A stretch of 64,000 bases of DNA from Micromonospora parva (GTDB taxonomy: Bacteria > Actinomycetota > Actinomycetes > Mycobacteriales > Micromonosporaceae). The notes under the pieces were generated by a model. The model made no database searches. It had not been told where the DNA came from and worked only from the letters and a program-made list of their open reading frames with translations. Both the position numbers and the translations under genes were made by a program. The stretch is taken from NCBI RefSeq assembly GCF_000718515.1, contig NZ_JNZS01000021.1, forward strand, positions 70,654-134,653, written 5' to 3'. Each line of letters begins with the position of its first letter. The stretch's first letter is position 1. This document shows positions 26,174-35,416 of this stretch, piece after piece.

Positions 26174-28417
26174 TCACGGACGGTCAACGACGACGATCGA
26201 CAGTTCGCTGTCGCGGGTGTAGTACGGCCGGACCCGCAGCAGTGGCGCCGGGTCCTCCTCGACGAGTTCCAGTCCTGGGTCGTCCACCAGGTATATCTCC
26301 GGATAGTTGTAGACGAGCTTCTTGTCGACCACGTCGTCGACGAGCAGACCCAAGCGGACCTCCCGATCCGTGTCGGCTCGCCGTAGCCAGAGATCCCAGT
26401 CCTCGTAACGGCCCAGTCGGTGTGCGGCCAGTTCGTCCACGGCCACGTCGATGCGCAGATGACCGCCACGGGTCCGCAGAACCGGCACGGAGACCATGCC
26501 CTCGCGGTGGCCGCGTCGGTGCAGCACGGCCCGGTCGGGGGTGCCCGAACCGCACCAGACGGCCTCGATCGACACCCGCTCGCCGCTGAGCGCGATCCGC
26601 CGCACCTCCGCGTGCTCCTCCCGCACCCAACTGCGTACGGCCAGAAAGCCGTCCGCCGTTCGGTACGGCAGGTGCGCACGGATCGGGTTTGCACCGCCAG
26701 GACCATCCACCGGTTGGTAACCGCCGGCGAGTACCCGCGTGTCGATCCGGTCGGGCGTCAGTCGCTGGCGCGCCCCCGTTACCGGCTGCACGTACGCGTT
26801 CCAGCGGCCCTCCGGCAGCGCGTCGGCGGGCAGCACCACCGACTGGTAGATCCCGTCGTCCTGTGGTTCCAGTGGCATCCGCACCTTCTGCCCGCTGTCG
26901 CGGTCGCGCAGGAGCAGGTGCGCACCCGCCGCGAGCCCGGACGCGTTGACATGCAGGCTGAGACCGTGGTCCGGCAACACCTGGCAGTTCACCTTCGGCC
27001 CAGCGCCCGGCGCGGCAGCCCGCCGACGGATCGCCTTCTGCAACCGGGCGGAGGTGGCCCGAGCCTGCCGGATGCGGGAAAGGCGGACCAGAGCACCCAT
27101 GCTCGCCCGGCGAGCCAGGTCGCTGCCGGCGATCCCGCGCAGCAGCGGGTCGCCCAACAGCCGCGCCAGACCAGGTTCCCGGACCACCTCACCGCCACGA
27201 GCCAACACCGAACGGCCGGTTCTCGGTCCCTTGGCCGACCGGGTGACCCGCGACGGCCGCCCGGTTGCCGGGCCTCGCTCAGCCAGCACGGCGGCGCACT
27301 GCTGGGCGAAGGACTCCGCCAGCGTGTCCGGATCGAACCGCGCCGCGTTCACCAGCGCCAGCTTGGCCAGCCTGGCCCGGAGGTCGTCGTCGCTCATCAG
27401 CGTCCGCAGCGCGGAGGCGTAGGCGTTGATGTCGTCCATCGGGACCAGCAGGCCGTCGACGCCGTGCTGGATGATCTCCCGGGGGCCTACCGGGCAGTCG
27501 GTACTGACAACGGGAAGGCCGAGCCGCATCGCCTCCACGATCGTCATGCCGAACGACTCGCGTTCTGAGGAGACTGCGGCGATGGAGCCCTTGACCCACT
27601 CCGTGGACATGTCCTCGCGCCGGCCCATCAGTTGGACCTGGTCGGACAGGCCCAACTCACGGATCTGTGCGGTCAGCGCGGGACGCTGCGGGCCGTCGCC
27701 GTAGATCCGCAACTTCCAGTCCGGGTGGTCGCCGGCGATCCTCGCGAAGGCGGCGATGAGCCGGTCGTACCGCTTGATCGGGTCGAGCCGCCCGGCGGTG
27801 ACCACGATCCGGTTGGACCCGTCGGTGGGCGGGACCGTGGGCTGGGGAACGCTGTTCGGCAGCGCCTCGACGCGAGTGTGGGGTACCGGATTGCCGGAAC
27901 GGAACGCGGCGGCGTCAGCCTCGGTCACCGTGAAGGCCAGATCGATCCGGTCGTACGAGAGCCGGATCTCCTCCTTCAACGCGTCATCGATCAGGTCCTG
28001 TGTCATGTGCTCCTGCGCCACAAGGACCGCGTGGTCGGGGCCGTGCCGCGCCACCACCAGGTTGATGCCCGGCCGGGTTCCCACGACCACGTCAGCCAAG
28101 GTCGAGCGCAGATAGCCGATCATCCGTTCGTCGGTGAGCCGGCTGTACTGGGTGTGGAACTCCTCGCTCTTCGGCACCAGCAGGGACGGCTCCCGAAGCT
28201 GGGGATCGGCCCGGTCGGGACGTCGCGGCCGGGTGTCGACGAGAGCCACCAGCGCGATCCGGTCATCGATGTCGAACATCGGCTGGTCGGTACGGCGGAA
28301 CACGGAGGCGATCTCGACGTCGTGACCTTGGCCCACCAGGGCGGTCGCCAGGTTGAGTACGGCGCGGTTGGTGCCGCCCACGCCGTACATGTTGTGGATC
28401 AGGAAGGCGAACTTCAC
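26174..28417 (-). CDS. GT4-type glycosyltransferase with long C-terminal accessory region
   Basis: Protein of 747 residues. The first 400 are a family 4 glycosyltransferase: N-terminal KFAFLIHNMYGVGGTNRAVLNLA, then VTAGRLDPIKRYDRLI.AF and the donor-site ESFGMTIVEAMRLGLPVVS. Residues about 470-747 form a beta-rich region seen as two related blocks (LLLRDRDSGQKVRMPLEPQD and VRLGLLVDDVVDKKLVYNY) that resembles accessory domains of teichoic-acid-type polymerases; this is a guess. The GTG start overlaps the upstream stop as GTGA. It likely adds sugars to the polymer that the Stealth proteins decorate or extend with phosphodiester links. Confidence 0.87.
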   Translation of the reverse strand: MKFAFLIHNMYGVGGTNRAVLNLATALVGQGHDVEIASVFRRTDQPMFDIDDRIALVALVDTRPRRPDRADPQLREPSLLVPKSEEFHTQYSRLTDERMIGYLRSTLADVVVGTRPGINLVVARHGPDHAVLVAQEHMTQDLIDDALKEEIRLSYDRIDLAFTVTEADAAAFRSGNPVPHTRVEALPNSVPQPTVPPTDGSNRIVVTAGRLDPIKRYDRLIAAFARIAGDHPDWKLRIYGDGPQRPALTAQIRELGLSDQVQLMGRREDMSTEWVKGSIAAVSSERESFGMTIVEAMRLGLPVVSTDCPVGPREIIQHGVDGLLVPMDDINAYASALRTLMSDDDLRARLAKLALVNAARFDPDTLAESFAQQCAAVLAERGPATGRPSRVTRSAKGPRTGRSVLARGGEVVREPGLARLLGDPLLRGIAGSDLARRASMGALVRLSRIRQARATSARLQKAIRRRAAAPGAGPKVNCQVLPDHGLSLHVNASGLAAGAHLLLRDRDSGQKVRMPLEPQDDGIYQSVVLPADALPEGRWNAYVQPVTGARQRLTPDRIDTRVLAGGYQPVDGPGGANPIRAHLPYRTADGFLAVRSWVREEHAEVRRIALSGERVSIEAVWCGSGTPDRAVLHRRGHREGMVSVPVLRTRGGHLRIDVAVDELAAHRLGRYEDWDLWLRRADTDREVRLGLLVDDVVDKKLVYNYPEIYLVDDPGLELVEEDPAPLLRVRPYYTRDSELSIVVVDRP

Positions 28418-30063
28418 CCGATGGTCCTCAGTTCGTAGGGGCTGGGGACCGGGAAGTACGCCTCCATGAACGGTTCGAGGATGGTCATCTGGTGCTGCAA
28501 CTGGGCGAAGGTCGAGTAGGCGTCGTTGATGCAGAAGGTGTCCCAGTCCCGCCGTGCCTCCGCCCGGCGCAGCCGTGCCTCCAGGTCGGGTACCGCGAGC
28601 TGGACGTAGCCGTAGTTGACCCGACCGGGCAGCGCGCGGCCGGTCAGGAACGCGTAGTAGTGGTGCAGTGAGTATGTGATGGTCAGGTCGTTGGCACTGC
28701 GGAATCGACTGCGCATGGTGGCCTCGTGCTCGGCCGGGAACTCCCGCTCGATCTCCGCGAGGATGCTGCGCCGCAGCGGATAGGGCACGTGCTGGCTGCC
28801 CTGGGTGAGGGTACGGCCGAACCGCTTCTCGATCAGTGCCCGGTTGTTCTTGATCATCGCGTCCACCGGGGAGTCCAACTCGCTGATCTCGCCGAGCGGA
28901 ATTCGGTTCTGGGACAGGAAGAACTTGGTGTTGCCGTTGGCCAGAAAGAACGTCTGCGGCGCCAGCGGGCGACCGAAGAACATGTCGTCGTTGAGGTACA
29001 GGAAATGCTCGGCGAGGCCGTCGATGCGATGCAACTGACTTTCGATAGCGCAAGAGTTGAAGGTCGGCAGCGCGTCCGGGGCCGCAAAGATCTCCTCGTG
29101 GTTGACCAGGAAGATGTTGCCAGCGCTCAGGTCGAGCCAGGCGGGCCGTTGGTGGTCGGTCACGATGTAGATGTTGCGAACCCACGGCGCGTTCAGATGC
29201 AGAGACCGCAACGAGAACTTCAGCTCGTCCCGGTTGATGTACCGGGACTCACTCGCCGCCTCAGCGTGCAACGACTCGCCACGGACGCCCGCGCGGCGCT
29301 GCTGCCACTCTGGATCCGCGCCGTCGACCCAGGTGTAGACAACGTCGATCGGGAAGTCGATGTCGTCCGGGAGCAGGTGGTCGAACTCGGGGCGGCTACG
29401 GCGGGGCGGGTGCCACTTCACCGGGGACGCGAGGCGGCTCAGCCGGTGCTCGCCCACCTGTACCGGCGTGCCGTCCAGTGCCACCGCCCGCATCATCCGG
29501 TTGGGCCGGGGCGAGCGGAGCAGTCCGGCCTTCCGGTCGGGCTTCCAGAACTCGATGTCGCAGCCGTACGCCGGGCCCAGGATCAGCTTCAGGCTCGGGT
29601 CCGCGCGGAACCAGGTCAGCTTGATCGCCTGCGCGGCGTACAGCTCGGTCCAGGCCGGCGCCTCCGACGCGTCGGTGAGCCCGCCGACGATCGGCGGCCG
29701 GGGCAGTACCTGGCTCACATAGCAGGTCTCCGCCCCGCCGAGCTTCTCCAGTGCGCCAAGTGCGGCCAACCGGTCGACCTCACTCACGCCGATGACCGGC
29801 GTCCGGTCGTCCATGCCGCGCACGAGGAAGTAGTCCACCCCGTGCGCCTCCAGCGCGCCGCTCACCGCGTCGACGTTCAGCTGACGCCCCAGGATCGGAG
29901 TCAGGTCGGCATGCACGTGCGCGGTACGACGTCCACCGTCGACCAGGACCTCACGCAGCTCGCCCGGGCCATGCCCAGCGCCGCCCGCCGGCACGGACCC
30001 GGCCACGTTGACGGCCCGGGATGGTACGACCGCGCGCTGCGGTGCCACCGGCGTGTTGTTCAC
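28414..30063 (-). CDS. Stealth-family glycan phosphotransferase (second copy)
   Basis: Protein of 549 residues with IDVVYTWVDGADPEWQ (CR1), NRDELKFSLRSLHLNAPWVRNIYIVTD (CR2 start), AIESQLHRIDGLAEHFLYLNDDMF (CR3) and DTFCINDAYS (CR4). The N-terminal part again holds AYGCDIEFW. It is most like the copy at 24388-26148. Its GTG start and the stop of the PIG-L gene overlap (GTGA), and its own stop overlaps the glycosyltransferase start in the same way, so all are translationally coupled. The encoded enzyme should form sugar-phosphate links in a surface glycan; the exact sugar is unknown. Confidence 0.92.
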   Translation of the reverse strand: MNNTPVAPQRAVVPSRAVNVAGSVPAGGAGHGPGELREVLVDGGRRTAHVHADLTPILGRQLNVDAVSGALEAHGVDYFLVRGMDDRTPVIGVSEVDRLAALGALEKLGGAETCYVSQVLPRPPIVGGLTDASEAPAWTELYAAQAIKLTWFRADPSLKLILGPAYGCDIEFWKPDRKAGLLRSPRPNRMMRAVALDGTPVQVGEHRLSRLASPVKWHPPRRSRPEFDHLLPDDIDFPIDVVYTWVDGADPEWQQRRAGVRGESLHAEAASESRYINRDELKFSLRSLHLNAPWVRNIYIVTDHQRPAWLDLSAGNIFLVNHEEIFAAPDALPTFNSCAIESQLHRIDGLAEHFLYLNDDMFFGRPLAPQTFFLANGNTKFFLSQNRIPLGEISELDSPVDAMIKNNRALIEKRFGRTLTQGSQHVPYPLRRSILAEIEREFPAEHEATMRSRFRSANDLTITYSLHHYYAFLTGRALPGRVNYGYVQLAVPDLEARLRRAEARRDWDTFCINDAYSTFAQLQHQMTILEPFMEAYFPVPSPYELRTIG

Positions 30064-32048
30064 GGCACTTCCTTCATCGATGTCACTGACGATCCGAATC
30101 GTTGCGGTCGCGAGACGCGTAGGCCACCCGCTGTCGACACGGCCAGGACGACGGGGCGGCCGCTGCCGTCAACCTGCACCGCGTGCCCACCGGTGATCGG
30201 CGTCGCCTCACGAAACCATCGGCAGGGCGTCGACCCGTCCGGGTCCAACCAGGCGACGCTGGAACCGGAAGCGTCGTCGCGGACCGCGAGCAGGACCGCG
30301 CCCGCCCGGGAAACGTACCGGACGCTCAGCGGGCCGGGACCACCGTGTCCGCCGAGGTCGGCCGCCGTCGACAGGTCCCACTCCCGACCGGCCCCCCGGG
30401 TGCGGTACGACAACAACGACGCCGAGTCCCGTCGTCGGAACAGCAGCAGCCGCTCGCCGTCAGGCAGCCGCGTCACGGCGGGGGGCCCCGCCGGTGCCTC
30501 CGTCTCCAGCACGGCGTACTCGGCCGTGAGTTCCGGTACGGAGACCAGCCAACGTGCGGTCCCGGTACGCGCCGCGGCGAAGACCTCCACGATGTGGCCG
30601 TCGAGCGCGACCGCGGTCAGGCCGTCCTGGACGTCCCGGCCGCCGAGATCCTGCCACCGCGTCCAGGACGTCCCGTCGTGCAACCGACAACTCAGTCCCT
30701 TGTCGGCGTTGCGGACGAGCAGCAGCACGCCACCGCCGGGCAGCGGGACGGCGTGCGGCATGCCGAGGTGCCGACGCTTCGACGGATCGTCGAGCCCGGC
30801 GGGGTTGCCGAGCGACTCCCAGCGGACGTCCGTGTCACCCGGGGCCGCCGGCAGCACGGTCGTGCAGATGTCACGAACGTGTCGATCGGGCTCAGCCGTG
30901 ATCTTCTGCCGCACCGTGAACAGCCGCCAGCCACCGTCCGCGGCGGCCAGCCCGACGACGTGCGGCAGGAACCCGGCGCCGGCGAGCTCCCGTCCTGGGG
31001 AGAACGCACCGGTGTCGGTCTGCTGCCAGTGGACCACCTGGCCGCCGCGTACCGCGAAGGCTGACAACCTGCCGTTCGGGCCCGGCGCGGACCATGCCTG
31101 CGAGCCGGGATAGCGCAAGGTGGTGCCTGACGCGTTCCCACCCCCGATCGCGTCGCCCCCGACCTTGCGGTCACCGCGGCCCACTGGACCGTCGGCGGGC
31201 AGACCGTCCGCCCAGCCGTAGATGTCCTTGTACCGCTGTTTGACTGCCCGCGCCTCGGGACTGAGGTTGGACGGCCACCGCCGGACGTAGTAGCCGCGGA
31301 ACGCCTCGACGGACGTGGCTTTGCCACCCCCTTCGGCGAACCACCGTTGGGCCGCCTCGTGTGCGAACAGTCCAGTGACGGTGTGGGCAATGTGGTCGGA
31401 GTAGTCACCGGTGTCGGCGTGCTGCGGGTTCGCCCTGTCGTGCAGTTGACGGTCCGGGTCCGGGTCCATCGTCCACAGCAACGTCGGCTCGACCTCGCGC
31501 AGGAGGTGCAGCAGCGCTCCGATCAGGCTCTCCCGGGAGTAGACGAAGCTCCCGGAGACCGGCGAACCGAGCGGCACCATGGTCGGTGTGACGGTTGCTT
31601 CGCCGGTCCACAGGCGCTGCAGTGGGCCAGCCTCGCTTGGCGAGCTGGGGGGCGGCGTGCACCAGAGGTTGAGAGACACCAGCCGGATCTGTGGCGCGTC
31701 GACAAGTGTCGAGAGATCCGCCTCGATGCCCGGACCCACGGTGACCGCATCCCGGCGCCACTTGGCGTCCCGATCGCCGAGAACCATCTCCCCGTACGCG
31801 CGCCGGAGCCCGTTGAATCGGGCGGCGGCGAAGCCCTCGAAGTTCACCGGCAGCGCGGCATGTGCCTCGGACCCGGCCGGAGCGTTACGTCCGTCCGCCT
31901 CACCGGCGGTCAGGCAGACGGTCACGTGCAGCTGGCTGTGGCGCAGCTGGTTGACGAGCAGCGGGTTCATGAAATAGAGGTCGTCGTCCTGATGGGCCAC
32001 GATCGCCATGGACCGTGGGCTGCCGCTGAGCTGGCGATCAGACGTCAC
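30060..32048 (-). CDS. PIG-L deacetylase fused to a probable beta-propeller
   Basis: Protein of 662 residues. The first 260 are a PIG-L/LmbE fold: metal site IVAHQDDDLYFMNP in place of the common AHPDDE, and a distal YSDHIAHT histidine motif. The last 350 residues consist of several sheets with recurring LAV/LFxVR.. and W..LGG or W.DLGG pieces, like a PLL-type lectin propeller. PIG-L enzymes remove N-acetyl groups from sugars, so this one may deacetylate GlcNAc in the glycan made by the neighbouring genes. The GTG at 32048 was preferred over TTG at 32060 because GGGGAA precedes it properly. Too large and differently placed to be MshB of mycothiol synthesis. Confidence 0.85.
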   Translation of the reverse strand: MTSDRQLSGSPRSMAIVAHQDDDLYFMNPLLVNQLRHSQLHVTVCLTAGEADGRNAPAGSEAHAALPVNFEGFAAARFNGLRRAYGEMVLGDRDAKWRRDAVTVGPGIEADLSTLVDAPQIRLVSLNLWCTPPPSSPSEAGPLQRLWTGEATVTPTMVPLGSPVSGSFVYSRESLIGALLHLLREVEPTLLWTMDPDPDRQLHDRANPQHADTGDYSDHIAHTVTGLFAHEAAQRWFAEGGGKATSVEAFRGYYVRRWPSNLSPEARAVKQRYKDIYGWADGLPADGPVGRGDRKVGGDAIGGGNASGTTLRYPGSQAWSAPGPNGRLSAFAVRGGQVVHWQQTDTGAFSPGRELAGAGFLPHVVGLAAADGGWRLFTVRQKITAEPDRHVRDICTTVLPAAPGDTDVRWESLGNPAGLDDPSKRRHLGMPHAVPLPGGGVLLLVRNADKGLSCRLHDGTSWTRWQDLGGRDVQDGLTAVALDGHIVEVFAAARTGTARWLVSVPELTAEYAVLETEAPAGPPAVTRLPDGERLLLFRRRDSASLLSYRTRGAGREWDLSTAADLGGHGGPGPLSVRYVSRAGAVLLAVRDDASGSSVAWLDPDGSTPCRWFREATPITGGHAVQVDGSGRPVVLAVSTAGGLRVSRPQRFGSSVTSMKEVP

Positions 32049-33897
32049 GGCGTTCCCCAACGGGGTCGGGTCCTCGGTAGGGCCGGTTCCTCCGGTCTGG
32101 AACCGCCTTGAAGTCGGTGACCGTGTTGAGCATGTTGTTGGGCATGGTGGGAGCGTCGATCGGGGCGCCCCGACGGGCGTCCTGCACCGAGCGGTACGAG
32201 CGCCGGTACAGCTCCCCGGCGCCCACGCTCCGCCGCTCCGCCACCACGTCGTCCGGCAGCTCGAACGGGGCGGGGAAGGGCAGGTAGCGCGGCAGGAAGT
32301 CGGCCAGCATCCGCTCCTGCTCGGCGAACGTCCGAGGGTCGGAGTCGGTGTCGTTGAGGCAGAACACGTCGCGGTTGCGGCGGGCCAGCAGCTCGGCCAG
32401 TCGGGCGGGGGTCGAGGGGTGGCCCAGGTCGGCGTACTCGTACTCGATGTCGCCGGGGACGGCCTGCGCGGTCAAAAACGCCCAGTACTGGTGCAGCGAC
32501 GACGGGATGGACAGGTCGCCGTGGTGCCGGAACCGGTGCCGGGCGGTGGCCATCACCTCGTCCGGCAGCGTGCCCTCGATCTGCTGCATGATGCTGCGGC
32601 GCAGCGCGAACGGGGTGTGCTTCATCTTCTGCGTGATGGTCACGCCGAACTGCCGCTGGATGTGCCGGCGGTTGTTCTTCCCGGCGGCCTTCACCGGCGG
32701 GTCCTCCGGCTTCGCCTCGCCCAGGCCGAACTGGGCCGGTGAGGGGAAGAACTTCGCGATCCCGTTGGCGTGGAAGAAGTGGTTGGGCAGCAGCGGGCGA
32801 CCGAGGAACACGTCGTCGTTGAGGTAGAGGAAGTGTTCGGACAGGCCGTCGATGCGGTGCAGCCGGGACTCGATGGCGTGCGAGTTGTACGACGACCGGC
32901 CGCCGAGGTCGGCGAAGAGTTCGGCGTGCGAGATGACCGTGATCATCGGGTGGCTCGGGTCGAGCCAGCTCGGCAGTTGACTGTCGGTGATCAGGAAGAT
33001 CCGCCGCAGCCAGGGCGCGAAGCTGTGCAGCGACCGCAGCGAATACCGCAGCTCGTCGCGGTTGTGATAGCGCGAGGAGTTCGCGGCGACCGCGTGCAGC
33101 GGGCCTTCGGGGGCGCCGAGCGCCAGCGACTTCCGCTTCAGCCACTGCGGGTCGGAGCCGTCCACCCAGGTGTAGACGGCGTCGATCGGGAAGCCGATCC
33201 GGTCCGGCGCTCGAACGGCCAGGTCCCGGCGGGTGCCGTAGGTGTGGTCGTCGGCCTCGGGCACGAAGTGGCTCATCAGCGCCGCCGCCACCCGGACCGG
33301 CTGAGCCCGGGCGGGTGCCTCGTCGACGACCCCGTTGCGCCGCGGCGCGCGGACCATGTCCCCGTGCCGGCTCCAGAACTCGATCTCGCAGGCGAACTGC
33401 GCGCCGAGGACCACACCGGCGCGGGTGTCGGTCACCGGGAAGCAGACCTGGATCACCTCGGTCGGGGTGGCGTCCGGTTGGTCCCGACGGGGCTGGACCT
33501 GCACCACCCGGACGTCCGCGCCGGCCAGTGCGGGGGCGGAGCGGATCAGGCGTTGGACCGCCGGCCGGTGGTCGTCCAGGACCGCGACGGTGCTGCGCAG
33601 GTGGTCGTCGTTACGGATGCAGTGGTATTCGATGCCGGCCGCGTGCAGCGCGGTGGTGACGGCCGTGAGGTTGCGGTGCCACTGCTGCAACGGGGTCGCC
33701 GTGGCGACGACCTCGGCCCGGGTGCGAACGCCACCGTCGGTCACTGCCACCCGGGCGCCGAGGGGATGCACCGTGTCGCCGCCGCGCGGGCGGGAGAGCG
33801 TCTGCACCAGGCCCATCCGCCGGTGCGCGGGCAGCATGCCCAGCAGTCGCCGCCGGGCCGGTGACGGCAGGAGTCGGTAGATCTTCAGGGCGATCAT
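32038..33897 (-). CDS. Stealth-family glycan phosphotransferase (first copy in operon)
   Basis: Protein of 619 residues. CR1 IDAVYTWVDGSDPQWL, CR2 NRDELRYSLRSLHSFAPWLRRIFLITD, CR3 AIESRLHRIDGLSEHFLYLNDDVF and CR4 RDVFCLNDTDSD are all present. It carries a 60-residue C-terminal tail (ERRSVGAGELYRRSYRSVQ) that the other two copies lack. ATG at 33897. It is the first gene of the five-gene operon and overlaps the PIG-L gene by 11 nt. The 500-nt upstream gap with lower GC probably holds the operon promoter. Confidence 0.92.
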   Translation of the reverse strand: MIALKIYRLLPSPARRRLLGMLPAHRRMGLVQTLSRPRGGDTVHPLGARVAVTDGGVRTRAEVVATATPLQQWHRNLTAVTTALHAAGIEYHCIRNDDHLRSTVAVLDDHRPAVQRLIRSAPALAGADVRVVQVQPRRDQPDATPTEVIQVCFPVTDTRAGVVLGAQFACEIEFWSRHGDMVRAPRRNGVVDEAPARAQPVRVAAALMSHFVPEADDHTYGTRRDLAVRAPDRIGFPIDAVYTWVDGSDPQWLKRKSLALGAPEGPLHAVAANSSRYHNRDELRYSLRSLHSFAPWLRRIFLITDSQLPSWLDPSHPMITVISHAELFADLGGRSSYNSHAIESRLHRIDGLSEHFLYLNDDVFLGRPLLPNHFFHANGIAKFFPSPAQFGLGEAKPEDPPVKAAGKNNRRHIQRQFGVTITQKMKHTPFALRRSIMQQIEGTLPDEVMATARHRFRHHGDLSIPSSLHQYWAFLTAQAVPGDIEYEYADLGHPSTPARLAELLARRNRDVFCLNDTDSDPRTFAEQERMLADFLPRYLPFPAPFELPDDVVAERRSVGAGELYRRSYRSVQDARRGAPIDAPTMPNNMLNTVTDFKAVPDRRNRPYRGPDPVGERRDV

Positions 33898-34400
33898 GCG
33901 CTGGGCCGTCCGTTCGCTACGGCCGCCTCGTCAGCGGGCACCGTTCAGCCCTGCGTACGGTTGGCGGGGCGACGTCCCACTCGCGATGATTCGACACACA
34001 CCCGTGCGGCCATCACTGCATGCCTTTCCACAGATCCCCCGTTGGCACCGCGTGGCGATCTGGCGTCAACCGCGCGTCGCCTGGCGGCGGCTGGCGGCGG
34101 ACACCGATCTCCGGGCCGGACCGCGTTCTCCCGTGAGGGACGACGTTGGCCGCCGCAGGTGGCCCGGGGCAGTGCATGTTACCTGCAGGCCATCAAATAA
34201 CCACATGATCGATACCTGGCCTACAGGCAAAAATGGCATAAGGGCGGTATGGGGGTATTCGAGAAGATAATCCTGGCCATTCGGGTGGTTCAATGACACC
34301 GGGTCGGTCGACCGAACGTACCCTCGCGAAGCTGCTCAACTCCGCGTGCGACCGGTACGGCCGATCGCCGGCCGCTGCCGTGACCTGGCAGAGTAGCGGG
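33898..34400. other. 503-nt intergenic region with a low-GC stretch
   Basis: This gap lies between the divergent Stealth operon and the AlkA-like gene. Bases about 34170-34290 are clearly AT-richer than the rest of the window and contain an inverted repeat (listed separately). An ATG at 34293 opens a frame that joins the AlkA-like gene, so the right end could be coding if that start is used. No other gene is visible. Confidence 0.7.
34182..34227. repeat. inverted repeat in the Stealth operon upstream region
   Basis: CCTGCAGGCCA (34182-34192) and TGGCCTACAGG (34217-34227) pair at 10 of 11 positions, 24 nt apart, in the AT-rich part of the gap. It could be a regulator site or a hairpin. Confidence 0.55.
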
Positions 34401-35321
34401 GTGACCGAGACCGGACCCGCCGCGACGAGGGTGCTGCACCCACCGGTCGGCTACCGGCTGGCCGCTTCGGTCCGCGCGCTCACCTTCAGCCCGTACGACC
34501 CGTGCGCCCGGGTGGCGGCCGGCACCTTCTGGTGGGCGACCCGTACCCCGGACGGTCCGGCCACGCTCGCGCTGCGACCGGCCGGCGGGGAGCTGCTCGC
34601 CGAGGGGTACGGGCCGGGGGCCGAGCACGTCCTCGCCCGCGCCGACGCGATCGCGGGGCTGCGTGACGACCTGACCGGCTTCACCGAGCTGGCCTCGGCG
34701 CACCCGCTGGTCGCCCGGCTGGCCCGGGAGCACCGAGGGCTCCGGATGCCCGCCACCGGGCAGGTCTTCCCCCGGCTGCTGCGCGCGGTCTTCGAACAGA
34801 AGGTCACCGGCAAGGAGGCCTACCGGGCGTACGCGGCGATGGTGCGGCACTTCCGGGAACCGGCTCCCGGGCCGCTGCAGCCGCTGCTCCTACCGCCCGA
34901 GGCCGCCGCGGTGGCCGCCACCCCGTACTGGGTGTTCCACCCGTTCGGGGTGGAACAGCGTCGGGCCGACACGCTTCGTCGCGCCGCGGCGCTCGCCGAC
35001 CGCCTGGAGCGCAGCACCGACGCCACCGACGCCACCCGTCGGCTCACCGCGATCCCCGGCATCGGGCCGTGGACGGCCGCCGAGGTGGTCCGGATCGCCT
35101 ACGGGGACCCGGACGCGGTCAGCGTCGGCGACTACCACATCCCGAACACGGTGGCCTGGGCGCTGGCCGGCGAACCGCGGGGCGACGACGCCCGGATGTT
35201 GGCCCTGCTGGAGCCGTTCCGAGGTCACCGGGGCCGGGTGTGTCTGCTGCTGGAGGCCGCCGGCATCCGGGCGCCGAAGTACGGCCCTCGGGCCCCGATC
35301 CGCTCGTTCGCCGGCTACTGA
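34401..35321 (+). CDS. DNA-3-methyladenine glycosylase family protein (AlkA-like)
   Basis: Protein of about 306 residues with a helix-hairpin-helix glycosylase core: LLRAVFEQKVTGKEAYRAY, the hairpin LTAIPGIGPWTAAEVV and the catalytic aspartate in VSVGDYHIPN. The N-terminal AlkA-type beta domain (YRLAASVRALTFSPYDPC) comes first. It should excise alkylated bases. The GTG at 34401 is preferred because CAGAGT lies exactly 6 nt upstream (leaderless pattern seen elsewhere here); ATG 34293 would add 36 residues with no recognisable domain. Confidence 0.85.
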   Translation: MTETGPAATRVLHPPVGYRLAASVRALTFSPYDPCARVAAGTFWWATRTPDGPATLALRPAGGELLAEGYGPGAEHVLARADAIAGLRDDLTGFTELASAHPLVARLAREHRGLRMPATGQVFPRLLRAVFEQKVTGKEAYRAYAAMVRHFREPAPGPLQPLLLPPEAAAVAATPYWVFHPFGVEQRRADTLRRAAALADRLERSTDATDATRRLTAIPGIGPWTAAEVVRIAYGDPDAVSVGDYHIPNTVAWALAGEPRGDDARMLALLEPFRGHRGRVCLLLEAAGIRAPKYGPRAPIRSFAGY

Positions 35322-35416
35322 CCCGTTGGGGGCGGACGCGCTCACCGGCCGGCGCAGAGCCGACACGGTACGGCCCAGCCTGCACCCACCGATGCGGCGG
35401 CGGGAGAGCCCGACTG

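Noticed and set aside
30060..32048. MshB or Mca of mycothiol metabolism
   Set aside because: PIG-L fold is shared, but length, extra propeller region, altered metal motif and Stealth neighbours point to glycan processing.
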